From Rubrivivax sp. (GTDB lineage: Bacteria > Pseudomonadota > Gammaproteobacteria > Burkholderiales > Burkholderiaceae_C): a stretch of 64,000 nucleotides of DNA. Below are positions 34,227 through 42,718 of the stretch, in pieces. The stretch is from assembly GCA_019635315.1 (NCBI GenBank), contig JAHBZT010000002.1, positions 744,001 through 808,000 on the forward strand. The letters run 5' to 3'. The notes beneath the pieces are model-generated. The model had not been told where the DNA came from. It made no database searches and worked only from the letters and a program-made list of their open reading frames with translations. A program made the position numbers and the translations under genes. How positions within the stretch are numbered: the first letter of the stretch is position 1; each line of letters begins with the position of its first letter.

Positions 34227-35876
34227 ATGGTCCGCCCCACCTTGCAGTTGCACCCGGCGCGCCAGCCCGTCGAGCCCCGACCGGCGGCCACCCTGCTCTG
34301 GCTGCGCCCCGCCGCCACCGGCCCCGAGGTGCTGCTGACCCGGCGCTCGTCGACGGCCAGCTTCCTGCCTGGCGTGTTCGTGTTCCCTGGCGGCCGCATC
34401 GACGACGAGGACGCGCGCGCCCACGACCTCGTGCACGGCGGCGAGGGTGCCGCCACGGCGCAGCTGACCGCCGCGCTCGCGGCATTGCGCGAGAGTTTCG
34501 AGGAACTGGGCGTGCTGCACGCGCGGCACGCCGACGATCGCCCCTTGGCCGCGGCCGAGCTGGCCGCCATCCGCCGCGACCGGCCGCTGTACCCGCAGCT
34601 GCGCGAGCGCGGCCTCAGGCTCGCCGCCGCCGAGGTGCGCACGCTGGCGCGCTGGACCACCGACCGTGACGTCGGCCCGCGCCGCTTCAGCACCGCCTTC
34701 CTGATCGCCCGCATGCCCGAGGGCCAGACGCCCGTGGCCGACGACGCCGAGCAGTTCGAGCCGGTCTGGCTGCGTGCCGAACTCGCGCTGCAGCGCCACC
34801 AGCAAGGCAGCCTGCCGCTGATCTTCCCGACCCTGCGAACACTGCAGTGGCTGGCTCGCTTCGAAGACATCGACGCCGTGCTGCAGGCCTGCGCCGGCGG
34901 CCAGCCCTTGTGGGACTCCTGCCCTCGAGGGGCGCTCGTCGGCGGCAAGGCGCAACGCTTCATGGAGTCCGACCTGCCCTTCGGCGAGCTGGAACTGGTC
35001 TGTCCCGACGGTCAGCTCGAACACGCGCTCGACTGGCAGAGCGAGCACCCGGTACGACTGCTGCGCCACCTGTGGCGGCTGACGGCACCCAACGCCGGCG
35101 TGATGACCGGCCCGGGCACCAACAGCTACATCGTCGGCAGCGCCGCCGGCGGCTTTGCCGTCATCGACCCCGGCCCGCCCGACGACGAGCACGTGGCGCG
35201 CCTGTTCGAGGCGACCGGGGGCAACATCCGGGCCATCCTGTGCACCCACTCGCACCCCGACCATTCACCCGGCGCCAAGCCGCTGGCCGAGCTCTGCGCA
35301 CGGAGCACCGGCCAGCGCCCGCCCATCCTGGGCATGGCGTCGGCACCGACCGCGCGCGCGCATTCGCTGTTCGTGCCCGACCGTGAACTCGGCGACGGCG
35401 AGCGTGTGCATCTGGACGACCCGGAGCACCCGGTGACGCTGCGCGCGATCCACACACCGGGGCACGCCGCCAACCACTTGTGCCTCGTCGTCGAAGAAGA
35501 CGGCCTGCTGTTCTCGGGCGACCACGTCCTGAACGGGAGCACCACGATCATCGATCCGCCGGATGGCAGCATGGCGGACTACCTCGATTCGCTGGACGTG
35601 CTGAGCGCCGCCTGCGGCAGCGATGCCGTCCGCTTCATCCTGCCGGCCCATGGCCACGTGATGGGCGCGGCCGCCGAGACCATCGCCAGGCTGAAGGCGC
35701 ACCGCCTGGCGCGCGAGGCCAAGGTCGTCGCCGCGATGCGCCAGCAGCCCGACGGCGGCCCCGACGACTGGGTGCCGCTGGCCTACGCCGACACGCCCAA
35801 GGCCCTGTGGCCGATGGCCAAGCGCTCGCTGCTGGCCCATGTCGAACGCATCCAGGCGCTGGGCCTGGCTGCCTGA
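34227..35876 (+). CDS. Nudix and metallo-beta-lactamase fusion protein (LACTB2-like C-half)
   Basis: The 549-aa protein joins two hydrolase domains. Residues about 15-230 form a Nudix domain, with PGGRIDDEDARAHDLVHGGE and the box helix ALRESFEELGVL (RExxEExG). Residues about 255-549 form an MBL domain with THSHPDHSPGAK (HxHxDH), a later His in GHAANHLCLVV, SGDHVLNG and the final His in LPAHGH, then a winged-helix tail as in LACTB2. Nudix parts of this type often cleave CoA or nucleotide-diphosphate compounds, and LACTB2-type MBL proteins can be nucleases or thioesterases. In this operon a role in CoA-ester turnover is plausible but unproven. I chose ATG 34227, 15 nt after the VWA gene. Confidence 0.8.
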   Translation: MVRPTLQLHPARQPVEPRPAATLLWLRPAATGPEVLLTRRSSTASFLPGVFVFPGGRIDDEDARAHDLVHGGEGAATAQLTAALAALRESFEELGVLHARHADDRPLAAAELAAIRRDRPLYPQLRERGLRLAAAEVRTLARWTTDRDVGPRRFSTAFLIARMPEGQTPVADDAEQFEPVWLRAELALQRHQQGSLPLIFPTLRTLQWLARFEDIDAVLQACAGGQPLWDSCPRGALVGGKAQRFMESDLPFGELELVCPDGQLEHALDWQSEHPVRLLRHLWRLTAPNAGVMTGPGTNSYIVGSAAGGFAVIDPGPPDDEHVARLFEATGGNIRAILCTHSHPDHSPGAKPLAELCARSTGQRPPILGMASAPTARAHSLFVPDRELGDGERVHLDDPEHPVTLRAIHTPGHAANHLCLVVEEDGLLFSGDHVLNGSTTIIDPPDGSMADYLDSLDVLSAACGSDAVRFILPAHGHVMGAAAETIARLKAHRLAREAKVVAAMRQQPDGGPDDWVPLAYADTPKALWPMAKRSLLAHVERIQALGLAA

Positions 35877-35891
35877 ACCGGAGACCCACCG

Positions 35892-36383
35892 TTGAGCGAC
35901 AACCCTCTGCCTCGGCACGTCATCGACGCCTTCTGGCGGCGTTGGGGCAACAACGACTTCATGCGCGCGCAAGGGCTGGAGGTCCAGATCGTCGGTGTCG
36001 GCGAAGCCGTGGTGCGCCTGCCCCAGGTGATGGCGACGCAGCGCGGCGGCGGCGGCTCGGACGCCGTGCTCAACGGTGGCGTCATCGCCTACATGTTCGA
36101 CGGCGCGCTGGGCTGCGCGATCGCTTCGTCCCTGCTCGCACGTCCCGAGATGCGCGGCATCGACCCGCAGCGGCTGCGCCAGTCGACCATCAATCTCGAC
36201 ATCAGCTACGTCGATGCCGCCGGCGGCGACCACTTCCAGGCCCGCGGCAAGGTCGTGCGCGCCAGCCGCAACATCGCCTTCGCCGAAGGCGAGTTGCTCG
36301 ATGCGAAAGGTCGCACCTGCGCCACGGCCAGGGGCATCTGGCGCATCTTCTGGCCGCGCGACGGCGCACCGGCCCGATCCTGA
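35892..36383 (+). CDS. PaaI-type hotdog thioesterase
   Basis: The 163-aa single hotdog-fold protein has the pattern AVLNGGVIAYMFDGALGCAI, where the helix after NGG carries the catalytic acid (Asp of MFDGALG), followed by the strand TINLDISYVDAAGGDHFQAR. Such enzymes hydrolyse acyl-CoA esters and may release dead-end CoA esters. The start appears to be TTG at 35892 (SDNPLPRHVIDAFWRRWG), after a GGAGA site at 35880-35884; no ATG fits. It lies 15 nt after the Nudix-MBL gene and 30 nt before the AtuA-family gene. Confidence 0.8.
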   Translation: MSDNPLPRHVIDAFWRRWGNNDFMRAQGLEVQIVGVGEAVVRLPQVMATQRGGGGSDAVLNGGVIAYMFDGALGCAIASSLLARPEMRGIDPQRLRQSTINLDISYVDAAGGDHFQARGKVVRASRNIAFAEGELLDAKGRTCATARGIWRIFWPRDGAPARS

Positions 36384-36413
36384 GACTGAACCCAACGCGT
36401 GGAGACGAACCCC

Positions 36414-38195
36414 ATGAGCAAAGACACCCTTCGCATCGGCTGCGCCTCAGGATTCTGGGGTGACACCGAATTCGCCGCGGCCCAACTGGTCGAACGCGGC
36501 GACATCGACGTGCTGGTCTTCGATTACCTGGCCGAGATCACCATGTCGCTGCTGATCCGCGCCAAGGCCAAGGACCCGGCCCAGGGCTATGCGCCCGACT
36601 TCGTCGCGACCATGAAGCCGCTGATGAAGCAGATCAAGGCGCGCGGCATCCAGGTCATCGCCAACGCCGGCGGCGTGAACCCTTCCGCCTGCCGCGACGC
36701 GCTGGTGGCCGCGGCGCAAGCCGAGGGCGTGGATCTGAAGATCGCCGCCGTGCTCGGCGACGACCTGATGCCGCAGGTCGAGGCCATGCGCGCCGCGGGC
36801 ACGACGGAGATGTTCTCCGGCGCCGCCTTCCCGGCCAAGGTGATGAGCGCCAACGCCTACCTCGGCGCCTTCCCGATCGCCGCGGCGCTGGCCGCCGGCG
36901 CCGACATCGTCGTCACCGGCCGCTGCGTGGACAGCGCGGTGACCCTTGCGCCGCTGATCGCCCGCTTCGCCTGGACCGCCGACGACCTGGACAAGCTGGC
37001 GCAGGGCAGCCTGGCCGGCCACCTGATCGAGTGCGGCACGCAGGCCACCGGGGGCAACTACACCGATTGGGCCAGCGTTCCGGGCTGGGACGACATGGGC
37101 TTTCCGATCGCCGAGTGCTGCGCCGATGGCAGCTTCGTCGTCACCAAGCCGGCCGGCACCGGCGGGCTGGTCTGCCCGTCCACCGTGGGCGAGCAGATGC
37201 TCTACGAGATCGGCGACCCGCGCGCCTACATCCTGCCCGACGTGGTGTGCGACTTCACCGCCGTCACGCTGACGCAGGTGGGCCCGGACCGCGTCGAGGT
37301 CAAAGGCGCCCGCGGACGACTGCCCACTGACCAGGCCAAGGCCAGCCTGACCTATGCCGACGGCTTCCGAGCGATGAGCCTGTTCATGATCGGCGGCATC
37401 GACGCCGGCGCCAAGGCGCGACGCGTCGGCGCGGCGATGCTGGCGCGCATGCGGCGCCACTATGCTGCGCGCGGCTGGCCCGACTTCACCGAGGCGAGCG
37501 TCGAAGCCATCGGCGCCGAGGACACCTACGGCGCGCAGGCCCGCGTGTCGGCGCGCGAGGTCATGCTGAAGGTCGGCGTGCGCCACCCGCTGAAGGACGC
37601 GCTGGAGCTGTTCTCGCGCGAGGTCGCGCCGATGGCGTTGATGTCCGCACCGGCGATCACCGGCTTCACCGGCGGGCGACCCAAGGTGCAGCCGGTGGTG
37701 CGGCTGTTCTCGTGCCTGGTGCCCAAGTCGCAGTTGGGTGTCAGCATCGACATGGGCACACAAAGAGTAACCGCGCCGCAACTGACCGGCAAGCCCTTGG
37801 ACCCGGCCGCGCTTCCCGCCGTCGGCGGCCCGTTGCCCGGGGCCGAGGCCTTCGCGCGCGGGGTGCGCACGGTGCCGCTGGTGCAACTGGCCTGGGGCCG
37901 CAGCGGCGACAAGGGCGACTCGGCCAACATCGGCATCATCGCGCGCCGGCCGGAGTTCCTGCCTTTCATCCGCGCGGCCCTCACCGAAGAAGCGGTGGCG
38001 CGCTGGTTCGCGCACCTCGCCAGCGGCGAGGTGCGGCGCTACGACCTGCCGGGCACGCAGGCGCTGAACTTCACGCTGCAGCAGGCCCTGGGCGGCGGCG
38101 GCATTGCATCGGTGCGCATGGACTCGCAGGGCAAGGCCTTCGCGCAGATGCTGCTCGACCACCCGGTGCCCATCCCCGCCGACCTCGCCCTGTGA
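36414..38195 (+). CDS. atuA: AtuA-family (DUF1446) protein with ferredoxin-like C-terminal domain
   Basis: The 593-aa protein reads RIGCASGFWGDTEFAAAQLV at its N-terminus and continues with DYLAEITMSLLIRAKAKDP and IQVIANAGGVNPSACRDAL, the hallmark of the DUF1446/AtuA family. Residues about 490-593 form the second conserved module (TVPLVQLAWGRSGDKGDSAN, then GEVRRYDLPGTQALNFTLQQ). AtuA is part of the acyclic-terpene (citronellol/geraniol) pathway in Pseudomonas, where its exact reaction is unsettled; homologues also occur in other branched-acid clusters. The ATG at 36414 has a GGAGA ribosome site. With the AtuC/AtuF-type carboxylase in the same run, it is the best pointer to an isoprenoid-type substrate. 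Confidence 0.88.
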   Translation: MSKDTLRIGCASGFWGDTEFAAAQLVERGDIDVLVFDYLAEITMSLLIRAKAKDPAQGYAPDFVATMKPLMKQIKARGIQVIANAGGVNPSACRDALVAAAQAEGVDLKIAAVLGDDLMPQVEAMRAAGTTEMFSGAAFPAKVMSANAYLGAFPIAAALAAGADIVVTGRCVDSAVTLAPLIARFAWTADDLDKLAQGSLAGHLIECGTQATGGNYTDWASVPGWDDMGFPIAECCADGSFVVTKPAGTGGLVCPSTVGEQMLYEIGDPRAYILPDVVCDFTAVTLTQVGPDRVEVKGARGRLPTDQAKASLTYADGFRAMSLFMIGGIDAGAKARRVGAAMLARMRRHYAARGWPDFTEASVEAIGAEDTYGAQARVSAREVMLKVGVRHPLKDALELFSREVAPMALMSAPAITGFTGGRPKVQPVVRLFSCLVPKSQLGVSIDMGTQRVTAPQLTGKPLDPAALPAVGGPLPGAEAFARGVRTVPLVQLAWGRSGDKGDSANIGIIARRPEFLPFIRAALTEEAVARWFAHLASGEVRRYDLPGTQALNFTLQQALGGGGIASVRMDSQGKAFAQMLLDHPVPIPADLAL

Positions 38196-38244
38196 CCCGC
38201 CCGCAACCCGTCGCTCCCGCGCACAGACACCGAAAGGATCCGCC

Positions 38245-39441
38245 ATGAACACCAGCATCTCGTCGAGCGGCCGCAAGACCGCCTCCTCGCAGATCCAGAC
38301 GCGCGTGCGCGACATCCAGGAAGCCACGCGCGGCGTCACCGCACAGTACCCGCGCAGCTACATCCTGCAGTGCATCAAGGACGACCGCTTCCCCGAAGAA
38401 CTCTGGCAGGCGCTCGGCAAGTTCGGCCTGCTCGGCCTGTCGATCCCCGAGGAGCACGGTGGCTCGGGCGGCGGCGTGCTCGAGATCACGGCACTGAACG
38501 AAGCCCTGGCCCTGGCCGGCGTGCCGACACTGTTCCTGGTCGTCACGGGCCTGGCCCGCGTGCCCATCGTGCGCAACGGCACGCGCGAGCAGATCGCCAA
38601 GTACGTGACGCCCACCTGCACCGGCGAGAAGAAGATGTGCTTCGCCATCACCGAGCCCAACGCCGGGACCAACAGCTTCGCGATGACGACGCTGGCCACG
38701 CGCAACGCCGACGGCGGCTGGACGCTGAACGGGCAGAAGGTGTTCATCTCCGGCGCGCGCGACGCCGACTACATGCTGGTCGTCGCGCGCACCACCAAGG
38801 CCGGCGAGGTCCAGCACCGCACCGAGGGCATGTCGCTGATCGTGCTCGACATGAAGACGCCGGGCATCACGCTCAAGCAGCTCAACATCCAGGTCGAGAC
38901 GGCCGAGCGCCAGTACATGGTGTTCTTCGACAACGTGCAGCTGCCGGCCGACGCCGTGATCGGCGAGCCCGGCAAAGGCGCCAAGCTCATGTTCGAGGGC
39001 CTGAATTCCGAGCGCCTGCTGGCCGCGGGCGCTGCGATCGGCTTGGGCGACTACGCACTGGCCAAGGCCGTGGCCTACGCCAAGGACCGCAAGCCCTTCG
39101 GCAAGCCCATCGGCAGCTACCAGGCGCTGCAGCACCGCATGGCGCTGGCCAAGGCCGAACTCGAAGCCGCGCGGCTGATGACCTACGACGCCGCCGACCG
39201 CTTCGACAACGGCGAGGACGCCGGGGCGCACGCCAACATGGCCAAGCTGCTGGCCTCGCGCGCCGCGGTGGCCGCGGTGGAGGCGGCGCTGCAGACCCAT
39301 GGCGGCTACGGCTTCGACCGCGACTACGACGTCGTCACGCTGTGGCCGATGATCCGCCTGCTGGAGATCGCGCCGATCAACAACGAGATGCTGATGAACT
39401 ACATCGGCGAGCATGTGCTGGGGCTTCCGAAGTCCTATTGA
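38245..39441 (+). CDS. Acyl-CoA dehydrogenase in the carboxylase operon
   Basis: The 398-aa protein has the full fold: an N-terminal extension (MNTSISSSGRKTASSQIQTR), the middle domain FAITEPNAGTNSFAMTTLAT and LNGQKVFISGARDADYMLVV, a base candidate in FEGLNSERLLAAGAAIG, and the C-terminal LQTHGGYGFDRDYDVVTLWP. It ends IGEHVLGLPKSY, the same tail motif as the dehydrogenases at 17134 and 57393, so the three are close paralogues, perhaps for successive branched intermediates. AtuD-like citronellyl-CoA dehydrogenase is one possibility. The ATG at 38245 has an AAAGGAT ribosome site. Confidence 0.92.
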   Translation: MNTSISSSGRKTASSQIQTRVRDIQEATRGVTAQYPRSYILQCIKDDRFPEELWQALGKFGLLGLSIPEEHGGSGGGVLEITALNEALALAGVPTLFLVVTGLARVPIVRNGTREQIAKYVTPTCTGEKKMCFAITEPNAGTNSFAMTTLATRNADGGWTLNGQKVFISGARDADYMLVVARTTKAGEVQHRTEGMSLIVLDMKTPGITLKQLNIQVETAERQYMVFFDNVQLPADAVIGEPGKGAKLMFEGLNSERLLAAGAAIGLGDYALAKAVAYAKDRKPFGKPIGSYQALQHRMALAKAELEAARLMTYDAADRFDNGEDAGAHANMAKLLASRAAVAAVEAALQTHGGYGFDRDYDVVTLWPMIRLLEIAPINNEMLMNYIGEHVLGLPKSY

Positions 39442-39457
39442 GTCGGGCAGCGCGAAC

Positions 39458-39919
39458 ATGCCAGTTGCTGCCGGCCACCGCGCCGCGAAGAGTTTGGAGT
39501 CCGCATCGACGGTCGGCCCAGACACGTGCCTTGGAATCGTCGAGACCTGCCGCCGGTTCGGGATCTCGCTGCGCGCGATTCGGCACTACGAGGCCTTCGG
39601 GCTGCTCAGCCCGCGCCGCGTGGAAGGTGCGCGTGTGTACGGTAGCGCCGAGCTTCGTGCACTCACGCTGATCCTTCGCTTCAAGGCCATCGGGTTGTCG
39701 CTGGCCGAGATGCGAAGGCATCTTCGTCTCTACGGCCTGCCCTCACCCCGTGCTTGCTCCCCGTCTGCGCACACCGTTGCTGAGGGCGAACAGGCCGTGG
39801 CTGAGCTGGAGCGTCGGCGTCAATGCATTGACGCCATGCTGATGGAGCTGCGCCTGATTCGCGGCAACGTGGCGCAAAGGCTGTCCGCGCGGACCAGCGC
39901 TTCGTCCGACGGGCCTTGA
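39458..39919 (+). CDS. MerR-family regulator
   Basis: The 153-aa protein has a MerR-type winged helix starting near residue 30 (GIVETCRRFGISLRAIRHYE, then FGLLSPRRVEGARVYGSAEL) and a helical dimerisation region (AEGEQAVAELERRRQCIDAM). There are no conserved metal-binding Cys residues, so it is not a metal sensor of the CueR/MerR type. It sits inside the carboxylase operon, 16 nt after a dehydrogenase and 21 nt before a hydrolase. MerR-type LiuR proteins control leucine and isovalerate genes in proteobacteria, so it may be a second regulator here, by inference. The N-terminus is uncertain: a GTG/ATG choice upstream would add up to 15 residues. Confidence 0.82.
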   Translation: MPVAAGHRAAKSLESASTVGPDTCLGIVETCRRFGISLRAIRHYEAFGLLSPRRVEGARVYGSAELRALTLILRFKAIGLSLAEMRRHLRLYGLPSPRACSPSAHTVAEGEQAVAELERRRQCIDAMLMELRLIRGNVAQRLSARTSASSDGP

Positions 39920-39940
39920 GACCACAACCGAAGAACCACG

Positions 39941-40726
39941 ATGCAACAGCAAGAATTCGTCGCCGGCGGGCACCGTCTGAGCGCCTGGACCTGGGGCCGC
40001 ATCGACCGCACTCGCCCGGTCGTCGTGATGCTGCACGGCGGCCTGGATTGCACCAGCACGTGGAAGGACCTCCCGCAGGAGATCGCAGACACGACCCAGC
40101 TGCCCGTGCTGTCTTACGACCGTTGGGGTTATGGAGGCTCTGACGCGTTGACCGGCGGCCGCGAGCGCAGCTATCGCTTTGACGAGTCCGGCCCCGTGTT
40201 CGGCGACCTGCTGGGCCACTTCGGCATCGAGCGCGCGGTGCTGTTCGGCCACAGCGACGGCGGCGCCATGTCGATGCTGGCGGCCGCAGCGCACCCGCAG
40301 GCGGTGCTGGGCGTCTGTGCCTGCTCGCCCACCATCGCGCTGGATCTGCACATGGTGCGCGGCATGGAAGCCGCGCGCCACGCTTTCGAGCACGGTGGAC
40401 TGCGCGAGCGCCTGATGCGCCACCACGGCGACAAGACAGATTCGATGTTCTGGGGGTGGCACGGGCCGTGGTCGACCGACGATGCGGTCCACTGGACGAT
40501 GGCCGAACAGATTGCCGCGGTGCGCTGCCCGGTGGCGGCGATTTTCGGCCAGGCCGACGACTACGGTTGGCGCCCGAGTGCCAGTGCCCTGGTCAACCAC
40601 GGCAAGATGCGTATGGAAGTCACGGCCCTGCCCGGCGTCGGGCATGACCCGCAGCACAAGGCGCGGGATGTGGTGCTGGCCGCACTGCAACGCATCCTGC
40701 GCGCCGCGACATCCGATTCGGGTTGA
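39941..40726 (+). CDS. Alpha/beta-hydrolase
   Basis: The 261-aa protein shows the hydrolase fold: VVVMLHGGLDCTSTWKDLP with the oxyanion loop, the nucleophile elbow GHSDGG near residue 103 (Ser), an acid in IFGQADDYGW near 205, and the His in LPGVGHDPQHK near 231. The catalytic triad is complete. The substrate cannot be told; an ester or thioester of the pathway is likely. It is the last gene of the plus-strand run, and the next gene (bioF) is convergent. No strong terminator hairpin is seen in the 106 nt between them. Confidence 0.82.
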   Translation: MQQQEFVAGGHRLSAWTWGRIDRTRPVVVMLHGGLDCTSTWKDLPQEIADTTQLPVLSYDRWGYGGSDALTGGRERSYRFDESGPVFGDLLGHFGIERAVLFGHSDGGAMSMLAAAAHPQAVLGVCACSPTIALDLHMVRGMEAARHAFEHGGLRERLMRHHGDKTDSMFWGWHGPWSTDDAVHWTMAEQIAAVRCPVAAIFGQADDYGWRPSASALVNHGKMRMEVTALPGVGHDPQHKARDVVLAALQRILRAATSDSG

Positions 40727-40832
40727 CTTGACCCGTGACATCAGCACAGCCCGGCGGCGGAAGCGCCCTGTTCGACTGAAGCGGAACTGAGGCGGAACGA
40801 CCTGGCCGCTCCCCGCGGTCTTGCAGCAGGGG

Positions 40833-42038
40833 TCACAGCCCGCGGGCGGCGCTGCGCAGCGCGCCCAGCAGTTCGTCGACGTCGGCGCGCCGGTGCGCGG
40901 CGGACAACGCGATGCGCAGCCGGGCGGTTCCGGCCGGCACGGTCGGCGGGCGGATGGCCGGCACCCACAGGCCATGTTCGTGCAGCCGCGCCATCACGGC
41001 CAGCGCTGTCGCGTTGTCGCCGATGACGAGCGGCTGAATCGCCGTGTGCGAAGGCAGCAGCGCCCACCCGGCCGCATCGACTGCCGCGTCGGCGCCGGGC
41101 GCGAGGCTGTCACGCAGTTGCGCGATGCGCGCGCGCAACTGCTGGCGGCGGCGCTCGCCCTCGTCCGTCAGCACGCAGCGCAGGCTGGCGCGCACTGCCT
41201 CGGCGAGCAGCGCCGGCGCGGCGGTGGCGTAGGTGTAGCTGCGGGCCTTCTGCAGCAGCCATTCGACCAGCACCTCAGGCCCGGCCACGAAGGCGCCGGC
41301 CACACCCAGCGCCTTGCCCAGCGTGGCCATGTAGAGCAGGCGCGGCGAGGCGGCCGCGCCGGTGATGCCGGCCGCTGCGAGCGCGCCACGGCCCTGCGGG
41401 CCGAGCACGCCGAAGCCGTGCGCGTCGTCCAGCAGCAGCAGCGCGTCGTGCCGCTCGCACAGAGCGAGCAGGCCGGGGATGTCGGTCACGTCGCCGTCCA
41501 TGCTGAACACTGCGTCGCTGAGCACCAGCTTGCGGCGCGCTGGGCTGGCCGCGAGCAGCGTGTCGAGCTGCGCGAGGTCGGCATGCGCGAAGCGCTGCAC
41601 CTGCGCCTTCGACAGCCGTGCGCCGTCGATCAGGCAGGCGTGGTTCAGCACGTCGGAAAACAGCGCGTCGCCCGCGCCGACCAGCGCCGGCACGATGCTC
41701 GCGTTGGTCGCGTAGCCGGCATAGAAGTACAACGCACGGGGCAGCTGCACGGCTTCGGCCAGCTCCCGTTCAAGCGCCGCGTTGGCGACGCTGTGGCCGC
41801 TGACCATCGGCGAAGCGCCGGCGCCCACGCCGTACACCTCGACGGCGGCGTGCACCGCGGCCTTCAGCGCCGGGTCGTTGGCCAGGCCGAGGTAGTCGTT
41901 GCTGCAGAACGCGAGCAGCGATTGGTCATCGACGTTCAGGCGCGCACCGGCTTCCGGCCGCACGGCGCGGCGGCGCCGGCGTAGCGCCTGCGCGTCGAGC
42001 GCGGCCAGGCGATCGTCGAACTCATCCAGCCAGCTCAC
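40833..42038 (-). CDS. bioF: 8-amino-7-oxononanoate synthase
   Basis: The 401-aa PLP enzyme condenses pimeloyl-thioester with alanine in biotin synthesis. The GTG start at 42038 overlaps the bioD stop by 4 nt, and the protein then reads [20 protein letters not shown]. Signatures are [19 protein letters not shown] near the start, [20 protein letters not shown], the Asp in [19 protein letters not shown], and the PLP lysine in [14 protein letters not shown] near residue 245. The family and length are typical. It is the last gene of the kinase-tauD-bioA-bioD-bioF operon. Confidence 0.95.
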   Translation of the reverse strand: MSWLDEFDDRLAALDAQALRRRRRAVRPEAGARLNVDDQSLLAFCSNDYLGLANDPALKAAVHAAVEVYGVGAGASPMVSGHSVANAALERELAEAVQLPRALYFYAGYATNASIVPALVGAGDALFSDVLNHACLIDGARLSKAQVQRFAHADLAQLDTLLAASPARRKLVLSDAVFSMDGDVTDIPGLLALCERHDALLLLDDAHGFGVLGPQGRGALAAAGITGAAASPRLLYMATLGKALGVAGAFVAGPEVLVEWLLQKARSYTYATAAPALLAEAVRASLRCVLTDEGERRRQQLRARIAQLRDSLAPGADAAVDAAGWALLPSHTAIQPLVIGDNATALAVMARLHEHGLWVPAIRPPTVPAGTARLRIALSAAHRRADVDELLGALRSAARGL

Positions 42039-42718
42039 CGGAAGTCCTCGGGCAGTTGCAACTCGATCGAGCGCGGGTCGGGCGCGTCCAGCCACGGCAG
42101 CACGCCGAGCAGCGGCGCGGCCAGGCGCCGCTGCAGCGTGGCGATGTTCCCGTCGCGGCACTGCATGGCCGGGTCGATGCTGTTGGCGACCCAGCCCGCC
42201 AGGCGCAGGCCGTCGGCCTGGATGGCCTCGGCGCTCAGCAGCGCGTGGTTCAGGCAGCCCAGGCGCAAGCCGACCACCAGCACGACCGGCGCGGCCATCG
42301 CGACGGCCAGGTCGGCCAGCGTCTCGGTGTCATTGATCGGCACGCGCCAGCCGCCGGCGCCTTCGACCAGCACCACTTCGGCGTACGCGAGCAGCGCGCG
42401 CTGCGCCGCCAGCAGCTCGGCTACCGTGATGCGCCGGCCGGCCCGCGCCGCCGCCAGGTGCGGCGACCAGGGCTCGGGCAGCGCCACCGGGTTGTCGAGC
42501 GCGGGCGGCACTGCGACGGTCGACGCCGCGCGCAGCGCCAGCACATCTTCGCTGATCCAGCCCTCGCCTCGGCGCACCAGCCCGGCGGCGACCGGCTTCA
42601 TGCCCACCACCCGGGGGTGGTGGCGTGCCAGTGCGTGCAGCATCGCGGCGCTGACCAGCGTCTTGCCGACGCCGGTGTCGGTGCCGGTGACGAACAGCGA
42701 ACGCGGCTCAGACGCCAT
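42035..42718 (-). CDS. bioD: Dethiobiotin synthetase
   Basis: The 227-aa ATP-dependent enzyme closes the ureido ring of biotin. The P-loop [20 protein letters not shown] (residues about 8-27) and [13 protein letters not shown] near 119-131 are intact; the loop closing MKPVAAGLV binds substrate. I chose ATG 42718, which has GAGG at a good distance, over the GTG at 42727. The gene overlaps bioA by 11 nt and bioF by 4 nt, so translation is coupled along the operon. Confidence 0.94.
   Translation of the reverse strand: MASEPRSLFVTGTDTGVGKTLVSAAMLHALARHHPRVVGMKPVAAGLVRRGEGWISEDVLALRAASTVAVPPALDNPVALPEPWSPHLAAARAGRRITVAELLAAQRALLAYAEVVLVEGAGGWRVPINDTETLADLAVAMAAPVVLVVGLRLGCLNHALLSAEAIQADGLRLAGWVANSIDPAMQCRDGNIATLQRRLAAPLLGVLPWLDAPDPRSIELQLPEDFR

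Noticed and set aside
36447-38339. 630-aa minus-strand frame opposite the AtuA-family gene
   Set aside because: Its composition (RGHQRVAAGGR-like runs) and lack of ribosome site mark it as a codon-bias shadow of the real gene on the plus strand.
40727-40832. Bidirectional terminator between the hydrolase and bioF
   Set aside because: The genes are convergent, but I could not find a stable hairpin followed by a T-run on either strand.
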